Shown one piece after another: positions 25,227 through 33,595 of a stretch of 40,080 nt of DNA (the first letter of the stretch is position 1; each line of letters starts with the position of its first letter). The stretch spans positions 1 to 40,080 of the forward strand of contig CALXKC010000008.1 of NCBI GenBank assembly GCA_944388775.1, written 5' to 3'. Under the pieces are notes generated by a model. It saw only the letters and a program-made list of their open reading frames with translations, did not search any database and had not been told where the DNA came from. Position numbers and translations under genes: made by a program. The DNA is from an uncultured Clostridia bacterium (GTDB lineage: Bacteria > Bacillota > Clostridia > TANB77 > CAG-508).

Positions 25227-25820
25227 ATGGCAGTAAGTTTACAAAAAGTAAAAAAAGGTGGTCGCGTAAATTTAACAAAAGGTACAGGCTTGAAAAAAGC
25301 TTTACTTGGCCTTGGATGGGATGTCAATCGGTATGAAGGAAGCGATGACTTCGATTTAGACTTGGTTTTATTCTTATGTGATGAGAATAAAAAGTGTATC
25401 AGTGATGCATACATTGTCTTCTATAACAATCCAGAAGACCCGAATGGGGCTGTTCAGCATTCAGGAGACAACAGGACTGGTGAAGGAGATGGAGATGACG
25501 AAAGTGCAACCATCGATTTCAGCAAGGTTCCTGAAAATGTGAAATACATTATACTGGCTGTAACAATTGATCAGGCAAAGGCTAGAAATCAGAACTTTGG
25601 CCTTGTAGATAACAGCTATGTACATGTAGCAAATGCAGAAACTGGAGAAGATCTTGTGAGATATGACCTGGGTGAAGATTTCTCAACGCAGACATCAGTG
25701 ATTTTTGCGGAATTATACAGACAGGACGACAAGGAATGGAAATTCCGTGCAGTTGGTGAAGGCTACGAAAAAGAATTATCGGATCTTTGCGGCGAGTACG
25801 GTTTGGAAGTTGCCGGTTAA
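25227..25820 (+). CDS. TerD-family calcium-binding stress protein, paralogue C
   Basis: This 197-residue canonical TerD protein shares nearly every motif with paralogue B (VNLTKGTGL, GLGWDVNRYEG, LDLVLFLCDENKKC, HSGDNRTGEGDGDDE, NQNFGLVDNSYVHV, WKFRAVGEGYEKELSDL). It is the last gene of the three-terD unit and is followed by a perfect terminator. Codon use is richer in CTG, GGC and CGC than in the surrounding core genes. Confidence 0.95.
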   Translation: MAVSLQKVKKGGRVNLTKGTGLKKALLGLGWDVNRYEGSDDFDLDLVLFLCDENKKCISDAYIVFYNNPEDPNGAVQHSGDNRTGEGDGDDESATIDFSKVPENVKYIILAVTIDQAKARNQNFGLVDNSYVHVANAETGEDLVRYDLGEDFSTQTSVIFAELYRQDDKEWKFRAVGEGYEKELSDLCGEYGLEVAG

Positions 25821-25856
25821 GAGTAAAAATTCTCTTAATACTGTAGTATAAAAACA

Positions 25857-25906
25857 GAGCAACATATAAATAATTATTATATTATTTATATGTTGCTCGT
25901 TTTTTT
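25857..25906 (+). terminator. Terminator of the triple-TerD unit
   Basis: A perfect 15-bp stem, GAGCAACATATAAAT (25857-25871) with 25884-25898, has a 12-nt loop and is followed by GTTTTTTT. Confidence 0.92.
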
Positions 25907-25917
25907 GAAAAATATAA

Positions 25918-25946
25918 TTGACATATTTTACATAAAATGTTATAAT
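25918..25946 (+). promoter_or_regulatory. Promoter of the Ca2+ ATPase gene
   Basis: TTGACA (25918-25923), a 17-bp spacer and TATAAT (25941-25946): full consensus. Its sequence is nearly the same as the triple-TerD promoter. Confidence 0.88.
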
Positions 25947-25951
25947 TTTGC

Positions 25952-26076
25952 TTGTACAATATAATTTTATATATATTATATTCATTGTGTACAGTGAAAG
26001 GAGTGAGAAAGAAGTTTATCAAAGATAAACGCAAGGCATTTTTTGTAAGAAGTTAATCGATTCAAGGAGGTAAAAG
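25952..26076 (+). promoter_or_regulatory. Structured leader RNA (copy 3)
   Basis: This is homologous to the leader at 23884. The long hairpin pairs TTGTACA-ATATAAT (25952-25965) with ATTATAT (25975-25981) and TGTACAG (25988-25994), again with a TCATTG bulge. The alternative hairpin TTCATTG-TGTA-CAGTGAA spans 25981-25998. AAAGGAGTGA (25997-26006) follows, then GTTTATC-AAA-GATAAAC (26014-26030) and CAAG plus a T run. The single A-to-G change at 25994 turns U-A into U-G in both alternative stems, so pairing is kept. The gene's own site is AAGGAGG at about 26064. Confidence 0.6.
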
Positions 26077-29022
26077 ATGGCAACAGAGAACTTAAAAAAA
26101 GGATTAACAGATGAGCAGGTTTTAGAAAGCAGAAAACGGTATGGATCAAATAAGATACCGGAGCCGAAGCAGGAAACTTTTTGGGACAAGTTTATTGAAA
26201 CGTTTGAAGACCCAATTATTAAGGTTTTATGCGTTGTGTTAGTAGTCTTAGGTTCAATGTGGATTTTAGGTCAGACTCAGATTTATGAGCCATTAGGAAC
26301 TTTAATCGCTATATTACTTGTGGCTACAGTTCAGGCAAAAACCGGAATATCAAGTCAGCAGGCATTCAATAGACTTAAAAACATCATAAAGAAAGCTACA
26401 TGTAAGGTTTTCCGAAATGGAATTGTAACGGTTGTCGAAGTAGACGATGTCGTTGTTGGAGATTCAACGCTTTTACAGAGCGGAGACAAAATTCCGGCAG
26501 ATGGTGTCTTAGGCGATGGGAATCTTAATGTAGACAATAGTGCTTTAAATGGCGAGACAGAAGAATGCAAAAAGACTCCTGCACCAGATGGATTTAAAAT
26601 TCCAAATGAGATTACTGGAGATACCTTCGTAGACGAACATAGTTTGTTTAGAGGATCTGTGGTATTTGATGGAGAAGGAGTTATGGAAATCCAAAAGGTA
26701 GGAACAGATACCATGATGGGTAAGATGGCTGAAGAAATGAATGAAGAAGAGCCGGATTCTCCATTAAAAGTGAAGCTTGCAAAATTAGCTGAACAAATTT
26801 CAATGTTTGGTTATATTGGATCAATTGTTTTAGCATTGGTCTACATGATACATTTTATGGTTGTAGACGGTGGATTTAGCAACTATGTCAGTGGATTTCA
26901 TTTTCCAACATCAAATGAAATTGGATTCTTAATTGGAATCAGTGTAGCAGCTTTTGTTGCATTATTATTGATACCGAATATTAAGAAAATTGTTTTTGCT
27001 TTTCTGAGTTTGATTAACTCTGACAAGTGGAAAAGAGAAAAGCTGGTATTCAATTTCAAATTAGCAGGAATCGGATTAGTGGTTGTTGCTATTATGGGAT
27101 TTATCTATATAGGATCTATTGATATATTTACAGATTTAATCACAGCATTGGAATTGGCAATTGTAATAATTGTGTGTGCAGTTCCAGAAGGATTACCGCT
27201 AATGATCAGTTTAGTATTAATGCAAAATACAGGGCGGTTATTAGATCACAACTGTTTAGTGCGTAAAGCTATTGGAATTGAAACAGCAGGATCATTAAAT
27301 ATTTTATTTAGTGATAAAACAGGAACAATTACCAAAGGTGAACTTGAAGTAGTAGAATTTTTTACTGCTGATGGTAAAGTGCAGAATTTGGCAGAAAGTG
27401 ACAAAATCAGAGGACTGTTTGACATTTCAATTGTACAGAATACATTATCAATGTTTGATAATAACCATAGAGTTATTGGTGGTAATGTAACAGATCAGGC
27501 TTTACTGAGATATGTTGGAGAAGATACTTTTACTAAAATCAAAAGTATTACTAAGTATAAACCAAGTAAAACACAAGGATTTAACTCAGCAAACAAATTT
27601 AGTCAGACCCGAATTGATGATATCGGAAAAACCTTTTACAAAGGTGCTCCGGAGAAGTTGCTTGCAAATGCAACTAAATGTCTGAATTCTAACGGACAAG
27701 TTGTTGAAATTGACAAAGATGTGCTGAATGCTAAGATTGATGCATTAGCTAATAAAGCAATGAGAGTTTTAGCATTTGGGTATAGCGAGAGCGATTTCGT
27801 AAAAAGTCAGATCAATGATGACATTGTTATTATTGGTTTAGTAGGAATTCGAGACGATGTACGACCTGAAGCTAAAAAGGCTATTGAGGAAGTACAGGGA
27901 GCTGGTATTCAGGTTGTAATGATTACTGGAGACCGCTTGGAAACAGCAGTGGCTATCGCAAAAGATGCAGGACTGTTAAAAGGAAATATTGATCTTGTTT
28001 CAGAGGAAGAAGCGAAAGATGAAGAAAAATTAATAAAATCTGTAGCTTCAAAAGATACTATTGCTCTGACATCGAAAGTTTTAAATAAGCTTTCTGACGA
28101 TTGTGTAAAACAGATTGTCAATAAAATTAGAGTGATAGCAAGAGCATTGCCGACCGACAAGTCACGAATGGTAAAAATTTGCCAGGAGATGAACTTAGTT
28201 GTTGGTATGACGGGTGACGGTGTAAATGATTCACCTGCCTTAAAACGCGCAGACGTAGGCTTTGCAATGGGTAGTGGAACTGAAGCTGCCAAAGAAGCAA
28301 GCAAGATTGTAATTATTGATGATAATTTCAATTCTATCAAGGATGCAATTCTTTATGGAAGAACAATTTATCACAATATTTTGAAGTTCTGTAAATTTCA
28401 GCTGGTAATCAATGTTGCGGCAGTTATAGTAAGTGCAATTGCACCATTTATTGGCGTAGAAGAGCCGTTAAAGGTAACTCATCTTTTGTTTGTTAACTTG
28501 GTTATGGATTCATTAGGAGCTCTTATGCTTGGTAACGAACCGGCTCTTGCAAGGTATATGCAGGAAAAACCGAGACGAAGAGATGAGAGTATTGTGTCGA
28601 AAAAAATGGGTATACAAATACTTACAATGGGATTATATTTAACTGTTATGAGTATTGTATACTTCAAAGTACCATTCTTTAGAGGTGTATTTGACACGGA
28701 TGCACAGTTTATGACAGGGTATTTTGTTCTGTTCATATTCAGTGCATTAGCTAACGGATTTAATGTTAGAAGTGAAAAAATAGACATTTTAAAAGGATTA
28801 AAAGAAAATCCGAGTTTCTTAAAAGTCTTGATTGCTATAGCATTAATTCAGACAGCATTAGTGCTTGTACCGGCTATTCCATTCCCAGTATTCCAGTATA
28901 TAGGAGAAATGTTTAGTTGTACTCCATTTGGAATTAAAGGATGGGTATTGGTAATTTGCATGGCGGCAACTATGATACCGGTAGATATGCTCAGAAAGAA
29001 AATTACTTGTAAAAATGCTTAA
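26077..29022 (+). CDS. Calcium-translocating P-type ATPase (PMCA type)
   Basis: This 981-residue P2-type ATPase is predicted to export Ca2+. The phosphorylated Asp is D413 in SDKTGT, the hinge is TGDGVND (712-718), the M4 ion-site motif is PEGLP (370-374), and the M6 site is VNLVMDSLGA. Two things are odd. The actuator motif, normally TGE, reads NGE (158-160). Between M3 (about 243-266) and M4 there are two additional hydrophobic segments (about 281-306 and 330-350), where ordinary Ca2+ ATPases have none. It has its own promoter and the same leader RNA as the TerD unit, and so may set the calcium level that TerD proteins sense. Confidence 0.93.
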   Translation: MATENLKKGLTDEQVLESRKRYGSNKIPEPKQETFWDKFIETFEDPIIKVLCVVLVVLGSMWILGQTQIYEPLGTLIAILLVATVQAKTGISSQQAFNRLKNIIKKATCKVFRNGIVTVVEVDDVVVGDSTLLQSGDKIPADGVLGDGNLNVDNSALNGETEECKKTPAPDGFKIPNEITGDTFVDEHSLFRGSVVFDGEGVMEIQKVGTDTMMGKMAEEMNEEEPDSPLKVKLAKLAEQISMFGYIGSIVLALVYMIHFMVVDGGFSNYVSGFHFPTSNEIGFLIGISVAAFVALLLIPNIKKIVFAFLSLINSDKWKREKLVFNFKLAGIGLVVVAIMGFIYIGSIDIFTDLITALELAIVIIVCAVPEGLPLMISLVLMQNTGRLLDHNCLVRKAIGIETAGSLNILFSDKTGTITKGELEVVEFFTADGKVQNLAESDKIRGLFDISIVQNTLSMFDNNHRVIGGNVTDQALLRYVGEDTFTKIKSITKYKPSKTQGFNSANKFSQTRIDDIGKTFYKGAPEKLLANATKCLNSNGQVVEIDKDVLNAKIDALANKAMRVLAFGYSESDFVKSQINDDIVIIGLVGIRDDVRPEAKKAIEEVQGAGIQVVMITGDRLETAVAIAKDAGLLKGNIDLVSEEEAKDEEKLIKSVASKDTIALTSKVLNKLSDDCVKQIVNKIRVIARALPTDKSRMVKICQEMNLVVGMTGDGVNDSPALKRADVGFAMGSGTEAAKEASKIVIIDDNFNSIKDAILYGRTIYHNILKFCKFQLVINVAAVIVSAIAPFIGVEEPLKVTHLLFVNLVMDSLGALMLGNEPALARYMQEKPRRRDESIVSKKMGIQILTMGLYLTVMSIVYFKVPFFRGVFDTDAQFMTGYFVLFIFSALANGFNVRSEKIDILKGLKENPSFLKVLIAIALIQTALVLVPAIPFPVFQYIGEMFSCTPFGIKGWVLVICMAATMIPVDMLRKKITCKNA

Positions 29023-29061
29023 AAAATTTATCTTGTTATGTATAAAAGATAAATAACTCAC

Positions 29062-29107
29062 GCAAAAAAGAGGGAATCCTATTTTTATAGGATTTTCTCT
29101 TTTTTGC
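29062..29107 (+). terminator. Terminator at the end of the Ter island
   Basis: A 21-bp stem (GCAAAAAAGAG...CTCTTTTTTGC, with two G-U pairs as RNA) closes on a TTTT loop. Confidence 0.82.
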
Positions 29108-29167
29108 ATTTTTCATCATAAAAGTCTACAAAAAACGTAGAAAAAACAAAAATATCATAAAAAACTG

Positions 29168-29196
29168 TTGTGCAAAAAAATTCTATTTGATATAAT
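29168..29196 (+). promoter_or_regulatory. Promoter of the hydrogenase operon
   Basis: TTGTGC (29168-29173), a 17-bp spacer and TATAAT (29191-29196). Confidence 0.72.
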
Positions 29197-29239
29197 TGAG
29201 ACAACAATTTAATATATATTAATCATGGGAGGAATAAGT

Positions 29240-29701
29240 ATGCAAGAAGATAAATTTTTAAAAAAATTATGTGATATATATAAACCAGAAAAAGATAATT
29301 TGATTCAAATGTTAAATGAAGTACAAGAGCATTATGGATATATCCCACAAGAAGCCCAAAAAGTTTTATCAGAGTTTTTATCAATTCCAATGGCAGAAAT
29401 TTATGGAGTAGTTACTTTTTATTCTAGATTTACACTAAAACCAAAAGGAAAATATAGCATATCAGTATGTTTAGGAACAGCATGTTTTGTTAAAGGTTCT
29501 CAAAAAATTATGGATAGATTGACAGAAAGATTATGTATTCAGCCGGGAGAAACAACAAAAGATGGTAAATTTTCAATTGACCAAACTAGATGTGTTGGTG
29601 CATGTGGCTTAGCTCCGGTTTTTACTGTTAATGGAGAAGTGTATGGAAAAGCTACTGTTAAGAAGTTGGATGAAGTGTTAGATAAGTTAATGGAAGAATA
29701 G
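29240..29701 (+). CDS. hydC: NuoE-like [2Fe-2S] subunit of bifurcating hydrogenase
   Basis: This 153-residue thioredoxin-like ferredoxin is of the NuoE/HydC family. The cluster ligands are the two pairs in CLGTACFVKG and RCVGACGLAP. The N-terminal helical part (LNEVQEHYGYIPQEAQ and VVTFYSRF) is also typical. The start is the ATG after GGGAGGAAT; an earlier in-frame ATG overlaps that site. It forms an operon with hydB and hydA and would pass electrons between the NADH-oxidising flavin subunit and the hydrogenase. Confidence 0.94.
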   Translation: MQEDKFLKKLCDIYKPEKDNLIQMLNEVQEHYGYIPQEAQKVLSEFLSIPMAEIYGVVTFYSRFTLKPKGKYSISVCLGTACFVKGSQKIMDRLTERLCIQPGETTKDGKFSIDQTRCVGACGLAPVFTVNGEVYGKATVKKLDEVLDKLMEE

Positions 29702-29722
29702 TTAGTTGAAAAGGAGGAAAGT

Positions 29723-31582
29723 ATGAAATCTTTAAAGGAATTACACAAAATAAGAGAAGAAAAAAGAAAAGAATTAGATTTAAGAGTAAATACTAAAGCA
29801 GATACTAGAGAAAAACATATTTTAGTCTGCCATGGAACTGGTTGTACATCATCTAAATCACCTGAAATATTAAAAAGGTTTAGAGAAATTTTAGAAGAAA
29901 AAGGTATAGATAATGTGCGTGTTATACAAACAGGATGTTTTGGTTTATGTGCAAAAGGTCCAATTGTTATAATACGTCCAGAAGATACATTTTATGCAAT
30001 GGTTACACCAGAAGATTGTGAAGAAATTATTGATACACATATTGTAAAAGGTGGAAAAGTTGAAAGACTTTTATGTAGAGATATAGATGGCAAAATGGTT
30101 GATAGATTAGATGATTTGAATTTTTATAAAAAGCAAAAAAGAATTGCATTGAAGAATTGTGGTGTAATAAATCCTGAAAATATAGATGAATACATAGCAT
30201 TTGATGGATATTTAGCATTAGAGAAAGTATTAAGTGATATGACACCAGAAGAAGTAATAGAAACAATAAAAAATTCTGGACTTAGAGGTAGAGGTGGAGC
30301 AGGTTTTCCAACAGGTAAGAAGTGGGAGCTAACAAGAGCTTCAGAAGGAAAGCAAAAATATGTTGTTTGTAATGCTGATGAAGGTGACCCGGGAGCTTTT
30401 ATGGATAGAAGTATTCTTGAAGGTGATCCACATAGTGTCTTAGAAGCTATGGCAATTGCAGCATATGCAATAGGTGCAGATAAAGGATATATTTATGTAA
30501 GAGCAGAATATCCAATTGCAGTTCAAAGATTACAAATAGCAATAGATCAAGCAAGAGATTATGGGATTTTAGGTAAAAATATTTTTGGCAAAAACTTTAA
30601 TTTTGATATAGAAATAAGATTAGGTGCAGGAGCATTTGTATGTGGAGAAGAAACAGCACTACTTGAATCTATTGAAGGAAGAAGAGGTCAACCAAGAGTT
30701 AAACCACCATATCCAGCAGTAGCAGGTTTATGGGGAAAACCAACATTAATAAACAATGTTGAAACATATGCAAATATAGCACAAATAATATTAAAAGGTG
30801 CTGATTGGTATTCTTCAATAGGAACTGCAAATTCAAAAGGTACAAAAGTATTTGCATTAGGTGGAAATGTAAATAATATAGGACTTGTAGAAGTACCAAT
30901 GGGAACAACATTAAGAGAAATTGTATATGACATTGGTGGAGGAATACCAAATGGTAGAGACTTTAAAGCGGCACAAACAGGAGGACCATCAGGTGGATGT
31001 ATACCAAAAGAACATTTAGATACACCAATAGATTATGAATCATTAAAAGCAATTGGTTCTATGATGGGTTCAGGTGGGCTAATCGTTATGGATGACACTA
31101 AATGTATGGTATGTTTGGCTAAGTTCTATTTAGAATTTACAGTAAGTGAAAGTTGTGGTAAGTGTACACCATGTAGAATTGGAACAAAAAGAATGTTAGA
31201 AATTCTTGAAAGACTATGTAATGGTGAAGGAGAAGAATTTGACATATATAGATTAGAAAAATTGGCAGCAAATATCCAAAAAGCAAGTTTATGTGGTCTA
31301 GGTCAAAGTGCACCAAACCCAGTAGTAAGTACATTGAAATACTTTAGAGAAGAATTTAGACAACATGCTATTCAAAAGGAATGTAAAACATTAGAATGTA
31401 AAGCAATGGCAAAAATAACAATAGATCCAGAAAAATGTAAAGGTTGTGGCTTATGTCAAAAACATTGCCCAGTAAATGCAATTGATGGAGCAGGAAGAGA
31501 TAAAAGAATAATAAATCAAGAAAAATGTATCAAGTGTGGTACATGTATAGCAAGTTGCCCATTCCATGCAATAGGGAACTAG
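29723..31582 (+). CDS. hydB: NuoF-like flavoprotein subunit of bifurcating hydrogenase
   Basis: This 619-residue subunit is the NADH- and FMN-binding part of an electron-bifurcating [FeFe] hydrogenase. Domains in order: an N-terminal thioredoxin-like [2Fe-2S] domain (CHGTGCTSS and QTGCFGLCAKGP), the NuoF core with GLRGRGGAGFPTGKKW for FMN and CNADEGDPGAFMDR for NADH, the [4Fe-4S] motif ESCGKCTPCRIGTKRM, and a C-terminal double [4Fe-4S] ferredoxin domain (CKGCGLCQKHCP and CIKCGTCIASCP). The length and extra domains distinguish HydB from plain NuoF. The stop codon touches a REP-like element. Confidence 0.95.
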   Translation: MKSLKELHKIREEKRKELDLRVNTKADTREKHILVCHGTGCTSSKSPEILKRFREILEEKGIDNVRVIQTGCFGLCAKGPIVIIRPEDTFYAMVTPEDCEEIIDTHIVKGGKVERLLCRDIDGKMVDRLDDLNFYKKQKRIALKNCGVINPENIDEYIAFDGYLALEKVLSDMTPEEVIETIKNSGLRGRGGAGFPTGKKWELTRASEGKQKYVVCNADEGDPGAFMDRSILEGDPHSVLEAMAIAAYAIGADKGYIYVRAEYPIAVQRLQIAIDQARDYGILGKNIFGKNFNFDIEIRLGAGAFVCGEETALLESIEGRRGQPRVKPPYPAVAGLWGKPTLINNVETYANIAQIILKGADWYSSIGTANSKGTKVFALGGNVNNIGLVEVPMGTTLREIVYDIGGGIPNGRDFKAAQTGGPSGGCIPKEHLDTPIDYESLKAIGSMMGSGGLIVMDDTKCMVCLAKFYLEFTVSESCGKCTPCRIGTKRMLEILERLCNGEGEEFDIYRLEKLAANIQKASLCGLGQSAPNPVVSTLKYFREEFRQHAIQKECKTLECKAMAKITIDPEKCKGCGLCQKHCPVNAIDGAGRDKRIINQEKCIKCGTCIASCPFHAIGN

Positions 31583-31726
31583 GGGACGGTCCTAAAAATC
31601 CCTAAAATCAGGGATTTAGGGACGGACTTCAAAAATTAAATAATGGATAAAAGTCGTTTTAATAAAGTGGCGTCCCTAAAGTAACCAAAAATGGTCAGTC
31701 TGAACCTGTCCCCAAAGTGACCACAG
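31582..31726. repeat. REP-like element cluster between hydB and hydA
   Basis: GGGGACGGTCC (31582-31592) is followed by AATCCCT...AGGGATT and TAGGGACGGAC. After a 40-nt gap, GTGGCGTCCCTAAAGTAACC and GTCTGAACCTGTCCCCAAAG form a second inverted block with GGTCA/TGACC arms. The cores match the palindromes at 3926 and 7302. The block separates two genes of one enzyme and can fold strongly, so it may lower read-through or stabilise the upstream mRNA. I see no transposase. Confidence 0.6.
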
Positions 31727-31746
31727 AAAGGAATATGTGAGTAAAT

Positions 31747-33504
31747 ATGGAAAAGAAAATGATTAATTTAACAATAGATAACCAAAAAATAAAAGTGCCA
31801 GAAGGCACAACAATACTAGAAGCTGCAAAGCAAGCAGGAATAGACATCCCAACACTATGTTTTTTAAAAGAAATAAACGAAGTTGGAGACTGTAGAATGT
31901 GTATAGTAGAAGTTGAAGGAAGAAGAGGATTTGCAACATCATGTATACAAACAGTAGAAGAAGGAATGGTAGTACATACACATACACAAAATGTACTAGA
32001 AGCAAGACATGTTATACTAGACCTAATAATATCAAACCATGCAAAAGACTGTTTAACATGTACTCGTTCAGGAAACTGCGAACTTCAAATGTTAGCAACA
32101 AAATTCAATGTTTTAAATGTAGAATTTCCAGGAGAAATGACAAAGCATAAAGTAGATGACTTATCACCATCAATAGTTAGAGATTTTAATAAATGTATAT
32201 TATGCAGAAGATGTGTTGCTGCTTGTAAAAATGTTCAACATATAGGAGCAATTGATGTAATAAATAGAGGATTTGAATCATGTATATCAACAGTTGGAGA
32301 TTGTAGTTTGAATAATGTAAATTGTACATTTTGTGGTCAATGTATAGAAGCCTGTCCAACAGGAGCGTTACATGAGAAAGAGTCAATAAATGATGTATGG
32401 GCAAAATTAAAAGATCCAGATACATATGTAGTTGTTCAAACAGCACCTGCAGTTCGTGTGGCATTAGGTGAAGAATTCCAGATGCCTATTGGAACAAATG
32501 TAGCAGGAAAAATGGTAACTGCATTAAAAAGACTTGGATTTGACAAAGTATTTGATACAAATACAGGTGCAGACTTTACAATTATGGAAGAAGCTAATGA
32601 ATTTGTAAAAAGATTTAAGAAAAATGATAATCTTCCTATGATGACTTCTTGTTGTCCTGCTTGGGTTAAATATATTGAATCATATGAACCGGACTTATTG
32701 CCACATTTGTCAAGTTGTAAATCACCACATCAAATGTTTGGAGCATTAATAAAATCATATTATGCCAATAAAATGGGAATAAATCCAGAAAAAATATATA
32801 CAGTATCAGTAATGCCATGTATTGCTAAAAAATTTGAACGACAACGTCCAGAAATGCAAAATGACGGACTTTGGGACGTAGATAATGTAATTACTACAAG
32901 AGAACTTTCTCGTATGATTAAACAGGCAAATATCGAATTCACAAAACTAGAAGATAGTGAATTTGATGCACCAATGGGAGAAGCAACAGGAGCAGGAGCA
33001 ATATTTGGAACAACAGGAGGAGTAATGGAAGCAGCTTTAAGAACTGCACAAGATACTCTAACTGGAAAAAGTTTAGATAAGATAGAATTTGAACAAGTAC
33101 GTGGAGGAAAAGGGATTAAAAAAGCTACGATAGAAATTGCGGGAAAACCTATAAAAGTAGTTGCTGCAAGTGGATTATCAAATGCAAGAAAAATATTAGA
33201 TGAAATAAAATCTGGAAAAGCAGATTATCAGTTTGTAGAAATTATGGCATGTCCAGGAGGATGTATCATGGGTGGTGGTCAACCAATTAAAAGTTCTAAA
33301 ATACGTTCAGAGGTAGACGTTAGAAAATTAAGGGCAGATAGTATTTATTCTATTGATGAAAAGAGTACAATTAGAAAATCTCATGAAAATCCAGTATTGA
33401 AAAAGATTTATGAAGAATATTTAGAAGAACCTGGAAGTTATAGAGCAGAGAAATTGTTGCATACAAATTATAGAAAAAGAGAAAAATATAATTTAGATAG
33501 ATAA
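31747..33504 (+). CDS. hydA: [FeFe] hydrogenase catalytic subunit
   Basis: This 585-residue iron hydrogenase forms H2 from protons, here with NADH and ferredoxin through HydBC. Domains in order: an N-terminal plant-type [2Fe-2S] domain (CFLKEINEVGDCRMC), the His/Cys [4Fe-4S] segment (NHAKDCLTCTRSGNCELQ), two [4Fe-4S] clusters (CILCRRCVAACKN and CTFCGQCIEACPTGAL), and the H-cluster domain with L1 TSCCPAWVKYIE, L2 MPCIAKKFE and L3 MACPGGCIMGGGQP. The C-terminus ends with the small-subunit-like EEYLEEPGSYRAEKLLHTNY. The ribosome binding site (GAAAGGA) is rather far (14 nt) from this ATG; an ATG four codons on is possible. Confidence 0.97.
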   Translation: MEKKMINLTIDNQKIKVPEGTTILEAAKQAGIDIPTLCFLKEINEVGDCRMCIVEVEGRRGFATSCIQTVEEGMVVHTHTQNVLEARHVILDLIISNHAKDCLTCTRSGNCELQMLATKFNVLNVEFPGEMTKHKVDDLSPSIVRDFNKCILCRRCVAACKNVQHIGAIDVINRGFESCISTVGDCSLNNVNCTFCGQCIEACPTGALHEKESINDVWAKLKDPDTYVVVQTAPAVRVALGEEFQMPIGTNVAGKMVTALKRLGFDKVFDTNTGADFTIMEEANEFVKRFKKNDNLPMMTSCCPAWVKYIESYEPDLLPHLSSCKSPHQMFGALIKSYYANKMGINPEKIYTVSVMPCIAKKFERQRPEMQNDGLWDVDNVITTRELSRMIKQANIEFTKLEDSEFDAPMGEATGAGAIFGTTGGVMEAALRTAQDTLTGKSLDKIEFEQVRGGKGIKKATIEIAGKPIKVVAASGLSNARKILDEIKSGKADYQFVEIMACPGGCIMGGGQPIKSSKIRSEVDVRKLRADSIYSIDEKSTIRKSHENPVLKKIYEEYLEEPGSYRAEKLLHTNYRKREKYNLDR

Positions 33505-33560
33505 AAAAGTAATAATTTAATAAAAATTTAGCAAAATATGAAAAAATATGAAAAAACATA

Positions 33561-33589
33561 TTGACATTTACATAAAAACATGGTATATT
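33561..33589 (+). promoter_or_regulatory. Promoter of the structured RNA
   Basis: TTGACA (33561-33566), a 17-bp spacer and TATATT (33584-33589), ending just before the GC-richer RNA segment. Confidence 0.78.
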
Positions 33590-33595
33590 ATATAT

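Noticed and set aside
16521..26058. GTG-started mini-ORFs right after the AAAGGA of the conserved leaders (16521, 23935, 26003)
   Set aside because: The GTG directly abuts or overlaps the SD-like box, leaving no spacing for initiation, and the encoded peptides share only a few residues. The box is more likely a structural or sequestering element.
25952..26076. yybP-ykoY (Mn2+) riboswitch before the P-type ATPase
   Set aside because: The gene type and AAAGGAG-like box suggested it, but the leader is too short and I cannot find the paired internal-loop sequences of that class.
15090..29110. Attachment-site direct repeats at the edges of the Ter island
   Set aside because: I compared the flanks by eye and found no matching direct repeats, tRNA gene or integrase, so no att sites are called.
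29155..29215. Rex operator at the hydrogenase promoter
   Set aside because: TTGTGC and ACAACAA lie near the promoter but do not form the TTGTTAA-type palindrome expected for Rex.
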